Below, piece after piece: positions 43,134 to 50,453 of a stretch of DNA of 64,000 nucleotides. The translations under genes were made by a program, and so were the position numbers. Location: contig CAMZAE010000005.1 in NCBI GenBank assembly GCA_947304115.1, forward strand, positions 1 through 64,000, in the 5' to 3' direction. The stretch's first letter is position 1; each line of letters starts with the position of its first letter. The stretch is from an uncultured Prevotellaceae bacterium. Lineage in GTDB: Bacteria > Bacteroidota > Bacteroidia > Bacteroidales > Bacteroidaceae. The notes beneath the pieces were generated by a model. It did no database searches. It was not told the origin of the DNA and saw only the letters and a list, made by a program, of their open reading frames with translations.

Positions 43134-43982
43134 TCATTGTTTTATATGATATTGTACGATATCTTCGATGGGACGACGTAAAATCCGACCAATCTGCATC
43201 CCATATGAGGCTGCTGCCTCGGTTATTTCCTGTGAGAAATGATGTGCGATGCCCCCCACACAATGGAGGGGCATTTCTTTGTGTCCGTAGATGACAATGT
43301 TGCGCGCAATAAACTGTTGGAAAGCCCAAAGAAGCATATCATGAATTTCAGGGATATCACGGCGTTCTGCAATGAAAGGCACAAACGATGCGAGGAATGC
43401 ATTTGCAGAAGGCTGGCGATAGACGTGCTCTATGATGTCGGACAATGTCATGTTATAGCTTTCGCAGAAATCCTGCTTGAGGGCTTCTGGCAAAACTCCC
43501 TTGAATAGGCCATTCAGTAGTGTCTTTCCTAAGAAAGAACCGCTGCCTTCATCGCCTAAGATGTAGCCTAATGGAGGCGTGTGCGCAACGATTTCCTTCC
43601 CATTATAAAGACAACTGTTAGAGCCTGTGCCCATAATGCAGGCAATGCCCGGCTCGTGTCCACAAAGAGCACGGGCGGCTCCAAGCAAATCGCTTTCCAC
43701 TTCGACAGTACATCCCGGCAGAAGTTCTTGGATAATGCTTCGCACTGTCTGAGAGAAAGGCTCAAGACAACCAGCACCATAGAAATACACGGCTTGCAAC
43801 GCTATCGTTTTTGGAAGCTGTGTCAGCAGTTGGCTACATAATACATTATATATATATACGCGCGTGTCACGCGCGGGATTGATACCGTCTGTATGTATTT
43901 CGGTACGTGTCCCGTCTGGTGCGACAAGAAGCCAGTCTGTTTTGGTCGAACCGCTGTCTGCGATAAGAAGTGCTTTTCTCAT
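43134..43982 (-). CDS. BadF/BadG-type ATPase, N-acetylglucosamine-kinase-like
   Basis: The 282-aa product starts at ATG 43982 (MRKALLIADSGSTKTDWLL); a start at 44000 is possible but lies within the secG terminator. ASKHA-fold motifs: phosphate 1 DSGSTKTDW, GTGSNSC, and GDEGSGSFLGK. Size and motifs match Bacteroidota N-acetylglucosamine kinase-like proteins, so a role in amino-sugar recycling is likely. The codons for RVYIYNV lie in an alternating ATATATATACGCGCG stretch. Last gene of the secG-side run. Confidence 0.85.
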   Translation of the reverse strand: MRKALLIADSGSTKTDWLLVAPDGTRTEIHTDGINPARDTRVYIYNVLCSQLLTQLPKTIALQAVYFYGAGCLEPFSQTVRSIIQELLPGCTVEVESDLLGAARALCGHEPGIACIMGTGSNSCLYNGKEIVAHTPPLGYILGDEGSGSFLGKTLLNGLFKGVLPEALKQDFCESYNMTLSDIIEHVYRQPSANAFLASFVPFIAERRDIPEIHDMLLWAFQQFIARNIVIYGHKEMPLHCVGGIAHHFSQEITEAAASYGMQIGRILRRPIEDIVQYHIKQ

Positions 43983-43985
43983 AAC

Positions 43986-44009
43986 AAAAAACCTCCTCAT
44001 GTTAGGAGG
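43986..44009 (-). terminator. Terminator of secG
   Basis: On the minus strand, CCTCCT-AACATG-AGGAGG followed by six T. It ends 4 nt before the kinase start codon. Confidence 0.85.
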
Positions 44010-44034
44010 AGGCTTGGAGTTCTTCTGGTCTTAA

Positions 44035-44394
44035 TTATTGGGCTGGAGTTTCTGCAGGAGCCTCGGAAGAAGCATCCGTTGCAGAGGGCTGTTCCATAGC
44101 CGGCACATTGCTGGGAATGGTGGCAGCCTGCTCTACAGCTTGCTGCATGATGACAGAGTCGTTGTGGCCTGCACCAGGCAGAAATGCCACACTAATGACG
44201 CTGAGGAAAATCATCGCACCGGCGAGAAACCAAGTTGCTTTCTCAATGAAGTTCGTTGTCTTGGGTGCGCCCAGAATCTGGTTGTTGTTGGAGTAGTCAG
44301 CAGCAAGACCGCCGCCCTTTGATTCCTGAATAAGTACGATGAGGCACATAAGGATGGATGCCAGTACAATCAGGATAACGATAGATGTGTACAT
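44035..44394 (-). CDS. secG: Preprotein translocase subunit SecG
   Basis: A 119-aa protein with two transmembrane helices (about 2-22 and 55-78) around the conserved cytoplasmic loop QESKGGGLAADYSNNNQILG. The C-terminal tail is Ala/Pro/Glu-rich and low complexity. SecG assists SecYE in protein export. It follows the TPR-like gene by 3 nt. Confidence 0.95.
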   Translation of the reverse strand: MYTSIVILIVLASILMCLIVLIQESKGGGLAADYSNNNQILGAPKTTNFIEKATWFLAGAMIFLSVISVAFLPGAGHNDSVIMQQAVEQAATIPSNVPAMEQPSATDASSEAPAETPAQ

Positions 44395-44397
44395 GTG

Positions 44398-45135
44398 TTA
44401 TTTGTGTTTGTTGTTTATTATTAGTTTCTCTAAAAACCGAATTTGGTCTGCAAAGTAACGATTTTTTTTTGGATATTTCAAGGAAAGTTGCCTGATAATT
44501 TTCACTGCGTTCTCATATTTGCCTTGTTTGATGTAAATTCCGGCCATTATTTCTGTCAATATCTCATTATCTTCGTCCTTTTGTGGTGTTTCCTGTTCGT
44601 TTGTCGGCTCCTTTTCTTGTTCGTCTTCGCTGTTGTCTGTGAGGACAAATCTTCCGGTCTCATTCTCGAGGAAGTCCTCTACGATGCCTCCTCCATTCAT
44701 GGGTAGCGCTTCTGCTCTCGGTGTGCCATGCAGTCTTTCCTGTTGAAGCAGGTAGCCGATGTAATCCTGCGCGGCATCGATGGGATGAGTGGCTGGAGCC
44801 GCCGGTGTCTGTGCGCCGAGGAAGTTGTCAATAAGGCTTACCGTGCGGGATGTCGTGGCTTGGTCTGTATCTTCGTAGCGTTTGTGTTCCTCTGCATTTG
44901 TGTAGTGAGGCTCTTCTGTGAGGTGGAATACAGCTTCGCGGTTAGGGACGAGGATTGCTGTGCGCCGCAATGTTTCGTCGTATGCAGGATCGTGTTTCTT
45001 GTAGAGGGCCTGTAAGAGCAAGATGCGTGCGATATGAAAATAGGGATAATCCTGTGTGATTTTCTGCAGATGACGGATTGTGTCATCGTCCATCGTGTCT
45101 GGCTGTCGGATATAGTCTATAATGTGTCGTTGCAT
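44398..45135 (-). CDS. TPR-like hypothetical protein of the lptE-secG locus
   Basis: A 245-aa soluble protein. The N-terminal helical domain (about 1-75; HLQKITQDYPYFHIARILLLQAL) is followed by an acidic, Gln/Glu-rich linker (about 165-185) and a C-terminal TPR-like hairpin (IMAGIYIKQGKYENAVKIIRQLSLKYPKK). Proteins of this shape sit between lptE and secG in many Bacteroidales genomes; function unknown. No signal peptide. Confidence 0.8.
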   Translation of the reverse strand: MQRHIIDYIRQPDTMDDDTIRHLQKITQDYPYFHIARILLLQALYKKHDPAYDETLRRTAILVPNREAVFHLTEEPHYTNAEEHKRYEDTDQATTSRTVSLIDNFLGAQTPAAPATHPIDAAQDYIGYLLQQERLHGTPRAEALPMNGGGIVEDFLENETGRFVLTDNSEDEQEKEPTNEQETPQKDEDNEILTEIMAGIYIKQGKYENAVKIIRQLSLKYPKKNRYFADQIRFLEKLIINNKHK

Positions 45136-45156
45136 AGGGGAGGACTTTAAGAGAGT

Positions 45157-45687
45157 TTACCAGTTAGCAACTGTGGCATTGAAGATTTGGTCGGTGATGT
45201 CTTTCACCATCTGTGTCACAAGTTCTTCCTGTACGGCATTGAGTTGTTGCGAAGCATCGTATTCAGAGGTTGCTGTGAACTGCCGCTCGAAGTCGTCGGT
45301 GTGTTTCTTGTTGTTGACGAAACGGACGTTTACTGCCATTCTCAATTGTACTTGACTGCTGTATCCGTCACTGGAGATGCCTTTGTTGAATTGGTCAAAA
45401 GCCACAATCTCGCCAGCAAGTTGCAGGTCGCCGTTCTTTTTGACCTGTCGCAGTTTTGTCTGGTTGGCATAGACATCGGTAAGTCTGTTTTGGAAAATAC
45501 TTTGCATAGGTGCCCATACATAAGCACTGCGAATAGGGAAGTTGTCTATCTGAATGGTCTTTGTTGTGGTATAGTCGATACTGGCACCGTTGAAACTGTA
45601 GCTTATGGTGCATGCCGAGGCTATTAGTGAGAACAGTGCGACGAGGGCAGGAAGATATTGTCGGCGTAATCTATTCATCAATTCCAT
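45157..45687 (-). CDS. lptE: LptE-family LPS assembly lipoprotein
   Basis: A 176-aa protein. The lipoprotein signal ends LIASACTISYSFNGASIDY, with Cys26 as the lipid site, and SYSF.G..I is typical of Bacteroidota LptE. A two-layer alpha/beta domain follows, ending with the helix LVTQMVKDITDQIFNATVANW. LptE plugs LptD to deliver LPS to the outer leaflet. The start overlaps the end of the sigma-54 activator gene; ATG 45678 is an alternative start. Confidence 0.88.
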   Translation of the reverse strand: MELMNRLRRQYLPALVALFSLIASACTISYSFNGASIDYTTTKTIQIDNFPIRSAYVWAPMQSIFQNRLTDVYANQTKLRQVKKNGDLQLAGEIVAFDQFNKGISSDGYSSQVQLRMAVNVRFVNNKKHTDDFERQFTATSEYDASQQLNAVQEELVTQMVKDITDQIFNATVANW

Positions 45688-46882
45688 AGGCTTTTATTTT
45701 GCGGTAAAGCGTCCTTTCGCTGATACCAAGTTCTTCTGCAGCAAGTTTTCGCTTGTAGTGGTTGCGTTGGAGAGCCAGCAGGATGTTGCGCTTCTCCATG
45801 TCGCCAATGTTGAGCGTATCGTCATCTATTATCTCTTCTGCTGTGGGGATGTCCAATTCCAGCGGTTGCGTGTGTTGTGCTTTCTTCTGTGTGGAGAGGG
45901 GTACGGGCAGTGTCGTTGATGTATGGGTGTCATGCCAATTGCCTTCTTGTAACTTGTCCTTTAATTCTTGGACTTCAGAGCGAAGTTCAAAGACTGCATG
46001 GGCAAGGATTTTTATTTCTTGCTCATAGTCGTGTTGTGTGCTGCTGTTCCCTCCAATTGTGGCAATGCCTGTGTCTAAGTCCGAGTTTGGGGTGATGCCA
46101 TGTTTGGCAAGAACTTCTGGTGTGATGCTTCGGCTTTCGGAAAGGATACTGAGTTGCTCCGTTATGTTGCGAAGCTGACGAATGTTTCCTGGCCATTTGT
46201 AGGAGTTCACGACGGCTTCTGCCTCTGGGGTGAGGCGAATGGGTTCCGGGATGTTGTAGCGTGCCGCAGTGTCGAGCGCAAACTTCTTGAAGAGCAGCAC
46301 GGCATCGCCTTGACGCTTGCGCAGGGGCGGTATCTTGATGTTGATGGTGCAGAGGCGGTAGTAGAGGTCTTCGCGGAAACGTCCTTGCTTGATGGCGTTG
46401 GGGATGTCCACGTTGGTGGCTGCCACAATGCGGACGTTTGTTTTGCGTGGTGTGCTGCTGCCGACTCTAAGATATTCTCCCGTCTCCAAGACACGCAGGA
46501 GTCTGGCCTGTGTGCTAAGGGGGAGTTCGCCCACTTCGTCGAGGAAGAGTGTCCCGCCGTCTGCAGCACCGAAGAAGCCTTCGTGTTCACCTATTGCGCT
46601 GGTGAAGGAGCCTTTCTCGTGTCCGAAGAGTTCGCTGTCGATAGTACCTTCTGGGATGGCACCGCAGTTAATGGCGATGTATGTCTTGCCTTTACGTTTG
46701 CTGTAGTCGTGTATGATGCGAGGCACGATTTCCTTGCCCACACCGCTTTCGCCCTGTATGAGTACGGAGAGGTCGGTGGGTGCTACCAGAACAGCAGTGG
46801 CAAGTGCTTCACGCAGTGTTTCGTTGCGTCCCACTATGCCATAGCGGTTCATCAGGGATTGCATGTCTAAACTATTACTCAT
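45671..46882 (-). CDS. Sigma-54 activator-type AAA+ regulator with altered GAFTGA loop
   Basis: A 403-aa protein. A short N-terminus without receiver or GAF domain leads into the AAA+ domain (about 15-245): Walker A GESGVGKE (44-51), Walker B GGTLFLDEVGEL and an arginine-finger region FREDLYYRL. The C-terminal Fis-type HTH is ELGISERTLYRKIK. The sigma-54 contact loop reads GSFTSA (91-96) instead of GAFTGA. The lack of a sensory domain suggests control by level or partner. It overlaps the lptE start and the end of the PdxA-like gene (4 nt). Confidence 0.92.
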   Translation of the reverse strand: MSNSLDMQSLMNRYGIVGRNETLREALATAVLVAPTDLSVLIQGESGVGKEIVPRIIHDYSKRKGKTYIAINCGAIPEGTIDSELFGHEKGSFTSAIGEHEGFFGAADGGTLFLDEVGELPLSTQARLLRVLETGEYLRVGSSTPRKTNVRIVAATNVDIPNAIKQGRFREDLYYRLCTINIKIPPLRKRQGDAVLLFKKFALDTAARYNIPEPIRLTPEAEAVVNSYKWPGNIRQLRNITEQLSILSESRSITPEVLAKHGITPNSDLDTGIATIGGNSSTQHDYEQEIKILAHAVFELRSEVQELKDKLQEGNWHDTHTSTTLPVPLSTQKKAQHTQPLELDIPTAEEIIDDDTLNIGDMEKRNILLALQRNHYKRKLAAEELGISERTLYRKIKAYGIDE

Positions 46883-47667
46883 TGCTCAGCTTTCGTTTGT
46901 GTTGCCTCGTCTCTCTTTCTGTCGTCGCGCTTGTCGCGGAAGAGTTTTGGCAGCGGGTTCTGCCGTGCTTCATCGTAAAAGGCACGGTTGCGGACGATGT
47001 CGATGGCTGTATAGAAGGGATGTGTGGATGCTGAAATATCAGCCAGTCCTTCCTCTTCCTCCTCGTTTTTACGGACAGGATAATAGACGGCAGTGATAAT
47101 CGTCTCCGTTCCGGCAAAGAAGCGAACAGGGGCCTCCTGAGAAAGTCCTGCGATGATGCGCTGTTCCATTGCCGTGTCTCCGACGATGATGATACCGTCG
47201 AAGTGACAAGCAGCATCCCCATCCAAGAGTTGTTCTATAGTATAAGGGCCATAGGTGTTGATGCCTTGTTCCGCTGTGACTTGGCTGGCGAGTTCAGGAT
47301 TTTGCATGTTGCCTTCCCTGACGATGGCGATGCGTGGGGAGCGGAGGTCGAAGTCGCGTTCCAGAATGTCGCGAAGCCTGACGATGTCATCTGCTGTCGG
47401 TTCTGTATCGAGAAGCATGATGTTCGTCTTGTCTGTTACGATAATCTCGACTGATCCGGCAGGACGTTTAGCTCGCTCTGGAGGTGAAGCAAGTACCAAA
47501 GCATCTACCTTGCCTTCGCCGAGGTCACGCAGGGCACTATCCTCCTTCTCATAAACGAGAGGGGTGCAGAGTTCAAGCATGGCATTGTCTTCATAAATGC
47601 CACGAAAGAGTTCGGCGTTTGTTCCTTCAGTGCCTATTGGTGCAATAGCTATCTTGAGTTTTTCCAT
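46879..47667 (-). CDS. Degenerate PdxA-like protein
   Basis: A 262-aa protein. The C-terminus HPFYTAIDIVRNRAFYDEAR and following NPLPK...RDDRK match the end of Bacteroidota PdxA (4-hydroxythreonine-4-phosphate dehydrogenase). The N-terminal KIAIAPIG...MLELCTPLVY matches its start. However, the opening GDxxGIGPE-type substrate loop is replaced (GTEGTN), and I find no counterpart of the metal-ligand histidine segments (GHTE, DHGTA). The protein is also about 60-100 residues shorter than the family. The locus order next to the sigma-54 activator, lptE and secG is where pdxA sits in relatives. A non-catalytic derivative is the best reading. Confidence 0.7.
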   Translation of the reverse strand: MEKLKIAIAPIGTEGTNAELFRGIYEDNAMLELCTPLVYEKEDSALRDLGEGKVDALVLASPPERAKRPAGSVEIIVTDKTNIMLLDTEPTADDIVRLRDILERDFDLRSPRIAIVREGNMQNPELASQVTAEQGINTYGPYTIEQLLDGDAACHFDGIIIVGDTAMEQRIIAGLSQEAPVRFFAGTETIITAVYYPVRKNEEEEEGLADISASTHPFYTAIDIVRNRAFYDEARQNPLPKLFRDKRDDRKRDEATQTKAEQ

Positions 47668-47722
47668 TTATTTTTTGTGTTGTTTTATCACGTTCTTTTG
47701 TCCTTGACTTGTTGTGCTGTTC

Positions 47723-47788
47723 ATTGCTTGTACATGAATGAGCAATGGCTTGTACATGAATGAGCAATTGCTTGTACATGAATAAGCA
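47723..47788. repeat. 22-bp tandem repeat, 3 copies
   Basis: Units ATTGCTTGTACATGAATGAG(CA) at 47723, 47745 and 47767 have two substitutions in all. Each unit begins TTGCT and runs into AGCAA, so the copies can pair. Intergenic between the DUF4837 and PdxA-like genes. Confidence 0.9.
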
Positions 47789-47808
47789 ATCCTCTCTGGC
47801 TGTAGTGA

Positions 47809-48870
47809 CTATTTCCCTCCTCCTTTGGGAGTGGCGGCCTCTGAGGTTGGTGTCTGTTTCTCCTCCTCTATCCCTGTGTCGATGAGCGAGTACTGTTCTT
47901 CGGGGAGTTGCAGGGTATAGAGTGAGCCTTCAAGCCGGCGAATGAGTCCGCGCTTCATCTTTTCCGGGGCATAGACGAAGCCTTCGACAACGATGACACG
48001 GTTTGTCTCTGTGTCTATGCGGGAGTGGCTGACGAAGGGGCCGCCCATGCAGTCGTTCTCCATATACCAAAGGCCGCGCATCTCCATAGCATAGCGTTTG
48101 TGTACCACGATGGGCTTGATCAGTGTGCAGAGCGAGTCGGTCTTCATAAACATGCCAGGCTTTTCTCCGGGCAGGTTGGCTTTCATCACGGAGTCGCGTT
48201 TGGCGACCATGTATGCCTTGTTGAACGTCTCCGGACCTTCGTAAGGGTAACTGTACATGCAGATGTTCTCCATGCCGGTTGCCGTGTTGTTGCTTGTCCA
48301 CAGGAACTGCTCGCCTTTCTTGTAGCCGGTAAGTTCCTTCGGGGCATGGAAGCGGCAGGCGAAAATCTGCCATGCGAGGTCGTATGTGACCTTTGAGTAT
48401 TTATTCTCCAGTTCCTTGATGAGGCGGTTCATCTCCGTGCGTGTCAAGAAGTCGATGACCTCTTGCTTGTGGTTGATGCAGAACTCTCTCAGCTCCTCCT
48501 GGCTGGGGCTGTTGATGGTGAGCACAATCTGGTCCATGGCATTTTTGTTGCGCATGAAGCGCATACCGGTGCGAGAGTACTGTGTCTTGTCGATGTTGAC
48601 CTGTATGATGTTTCGGAAGATGCTGAAGTTCGCACTTAAATCCTTCGGCTCAATCTGTGTTATATGGAACGAGCGCTCGCTTTGCGGCAGACAGGGCACG
48701 TCGGTGTCAAGGATGTCGAAGAGTGCACGTCCTGCTGGCGCGTTCCAAGTTTTGTTGTCAAGCACGACAAGCACTTCGTAAGGCCGTCCGCTGGCTTGCG
48801 GGAAGATTTGCTCCTTCGTGCAACTGGCCAAGAGAGGCAGGCAGAGGAGAGACAATAATATATTCTTCAT
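47809..48870 (-). CDS. DUF4837 lipoprotein
   Basis: A 353-aa protein with lipoprotein signal LLCLPLLASCTKEQ (Cys17). DUF4837 is recognised from ASGRPYEVLVVLDNKTW, FRNIIQVNID and YMENDCMGGPFVSHSR. The C-terminal tail is Thr/Glu-rich and ends PKGGGK. Family function unknown; periplasmic side of a membrane. It lies 46 nt downstream of rlmN and is probably co-transcribed with it. Confidence 0.9.
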   Translation of the reverse strand: MKNILLSLLCLPLLASCTKEQIFPQASGRPYEVLVVLDNKTWNAPAGRALFDILDTDVPCLPQSERSFHITQIEPKDLSANFSIFRNIIQVNIDKTQYSRTGMRFMRNKNAMDQIVLTINSPSQEELREFCINHKQEVIDFLTRTEMNRLIKELENKYSKVTYDLAWQIFACRFHAPKELTGYKKGEQFLWTSNNTATGMENICMYSYPYEGPETFNKAYMVAKRDSVMKANLPGEKPGMFMKTDSLCTLIKPIVVHKRYAMEMRGLWYMENDCMGGPFVSHSRIDTETNRVIVVEGFVYAPEKMKRGLIRRLEGSLYTLQLPEEQYSLIDTGIEEEKQTPTSEAATPKGGGK

Positions 48871-48916
48871 AATACTTTTGTTTTATAAATAAATATCTTT
48901 CTTTTGTTTCGTGTTT

Positions 48917-49939
48917 TCATGTGTTCCCCGTCTTTGCGTGCAGCAGTCCGCAGGCGGCGTAGATGTCTTGTCCTCGGCTGGCGCGTATGGTGGTTGTCAC
49001 GCCATGGCGCGTCAGGTAGTCGCGCAGCCAGACCATTTTTTCTTCCGGTGCTCCCCGGTACGGCGTGTCGGGTATCTGGTGGAAGCGTATCAGGTTGACG
49101 CGGCACTCAATAGGAGAGAGCAGGCGTACCAGTTCGCGTGCGTGGCGTTCCGAGTCGTTAAGGCCGCCGAAGACGATGTATTCGAAGCTGAGTCTCCGTT
49201 GGTGGCTCCAGTCCTGTTTGCTCAGCAGTGCCATCAGTTCGCCGATGCCGTAAGCTTTTTCTGCCGGCATCATTTGGAGTCGTTCTGCGGGGAAGGGATT
49301 GTGCAGGCTGATGGCCAGGTGGCAGTCGCTCTCTTTGAGGAAGCGCTCCACACCTTTCCGCACACCGACGGTTGATACGGTGATGCGTTTTGGACTCCAT
49401 GCCCATCCGTCTGGAGCAGTGAGCAATTCGGTGGCCTTCAGCACGGCATCAAGGTTGTCCATAGGCTCTCCTTGCCCCATGAAAACGATGTTTGTAAGCC
49501 TTTCGCTCCCAGGCACGGAATAGACCTGGTTTAGGATGTCTGTGGCAGAGAGGTTGCCCCCGAAGCCCTGCCTTCCCGTCATGCAGAAGCGGCAGCCCAT
49601 GCGACATCCCACTTGTGAACTGACACAGAGCGTCGCCCTGTCGTCATCGGGAATGAAGACGCACTCCACCTTTCCTCCGCTCTCCGTCGGGAAGAGGTAT
49701 TTGGCAGTGCCATCGCTGCTCTGCTGCACGTCGCATGGCGGCACACACCCTATGGTGTAATGTTCTGCCAAGGCTCTCCTGGCATTGAGCGAAAGATTGG
49801 TCATTTCGTCGATGCTCCTCACATGTTTGCCGTAGAGCCACTGCATCATTTGTTTTGCAGCAAAGGCTGGCAATCCCACCTCTGTGGCGACTGCCTTCAG
49901 CTCGTCGAGCGTCATGCCAAGCAACTTCTTTCTCTCCAT
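48917..49939 (-). CDS. rlmN: 23S rRNA (adenine2503-C2)-methyltransferase RlmN
   Basis: The 340-aa product starts at ATG 49939; an upstream TTG lies inside the -7 box. Radical SAM motif CRMGCRFC, preceding CVSSQVG, FMGQGEPMDN, RISL-type AISLHNPF, and the C-terminal methyl-carrying Cys in IYAACGLLH are all present. It methylates A2503 of 23S rRNA and A37 of some tRNAs. Head of a minus-strand run that reaches secG. Confidence 0.96.
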   Translation of the reverse strand: MERKKLLGMTLDELKAVATEVGLPAFAAKQMMQWLYGKHVRSIDEMTNLSLNARRALAEHYTIGCVPPCDVQQSSDGTAKYLFPTESGGKVECVFIPDDDRATLCVSSQVGCRMGCRFCMTGRQGFGGNLSATDILNQVYSVPGSERLTNIVFMGQGEPMDNLDAVLKATELLTAPDGWAWSPKRITVSTVGVRKGVERFLKESDCHLAISLHNPFPAERLQMMPAEKAYGIGELMALLSKQDWSHQRRLSFEYIVFGGLNDSERHARELVRLLSPIECRVNLIRFHQIPDTPYRGAPEEKMVWLRDYLTRHGVTTTIRASRGQDIYAACGLLHAKTGNT

Positions 49940-49957
49940 TTTGGGCCTTTTACCTTG

Positions 49958-49965
49958 CAAAGGTA
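49958..49965 (-). promoter_or_regulatory. Promoter -7 box of rlmN run
   Basis: TACCTTTG on the minus strand, 18 nt before ATG 49939. Confidence 0.8.
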
Positions 49966-50453
49966 CATTATTATTATATAAAAGAGGCAGTCAGAGGAGA
50001 AAAAGTTATCTTTTTTCACTTCTTTTAGGCTTTTTATGCATACCGTTGGTTAAAGAAGTGAGGATAGGAGGAGGAAAACCGTGGCGGTTGTCTGGGAAAA
50101 AGATTATGAAAAAGGGGCGCACTGGTGATGTGATGAAACTCCGAAAAACAAGTTTTGAGGGTTCGCTGCTTTTGTAATCCAACTAACCATTAAAGGGTTG
50201 GCACGCCATTGGCAGACGAAACAGTTCTCGGTAATAAAATGTAAATTGATGAGTATCCCGATCTAACCAGTACGCCCGTATGATGTCTGTATGTCCTGCC
50301 TGCCGCAAGACCATCTTTAGGACTTCAATGATATGGCAAAATTAGGATTTCTTTGTGTATTATGCAAGCCTTTTAACATTTTTCTTCCTTTCTTCTTGTC
50401 ATTTTCTTTTATTCTTTCTATTTTTGTTAAGGAAATCAAGGTATAAACACACA
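49966..50453. other. Gene-poor gap between rlmN and malQ
   Basis: About 490 bp of AT-rich sequence. The short frames have no family features, no -7 box fits malQ clearly, and no strong hairpin is seen. It is long enough for a malQ leader or a small RNA, but I see nothing I can name. Confidence 0.4.
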
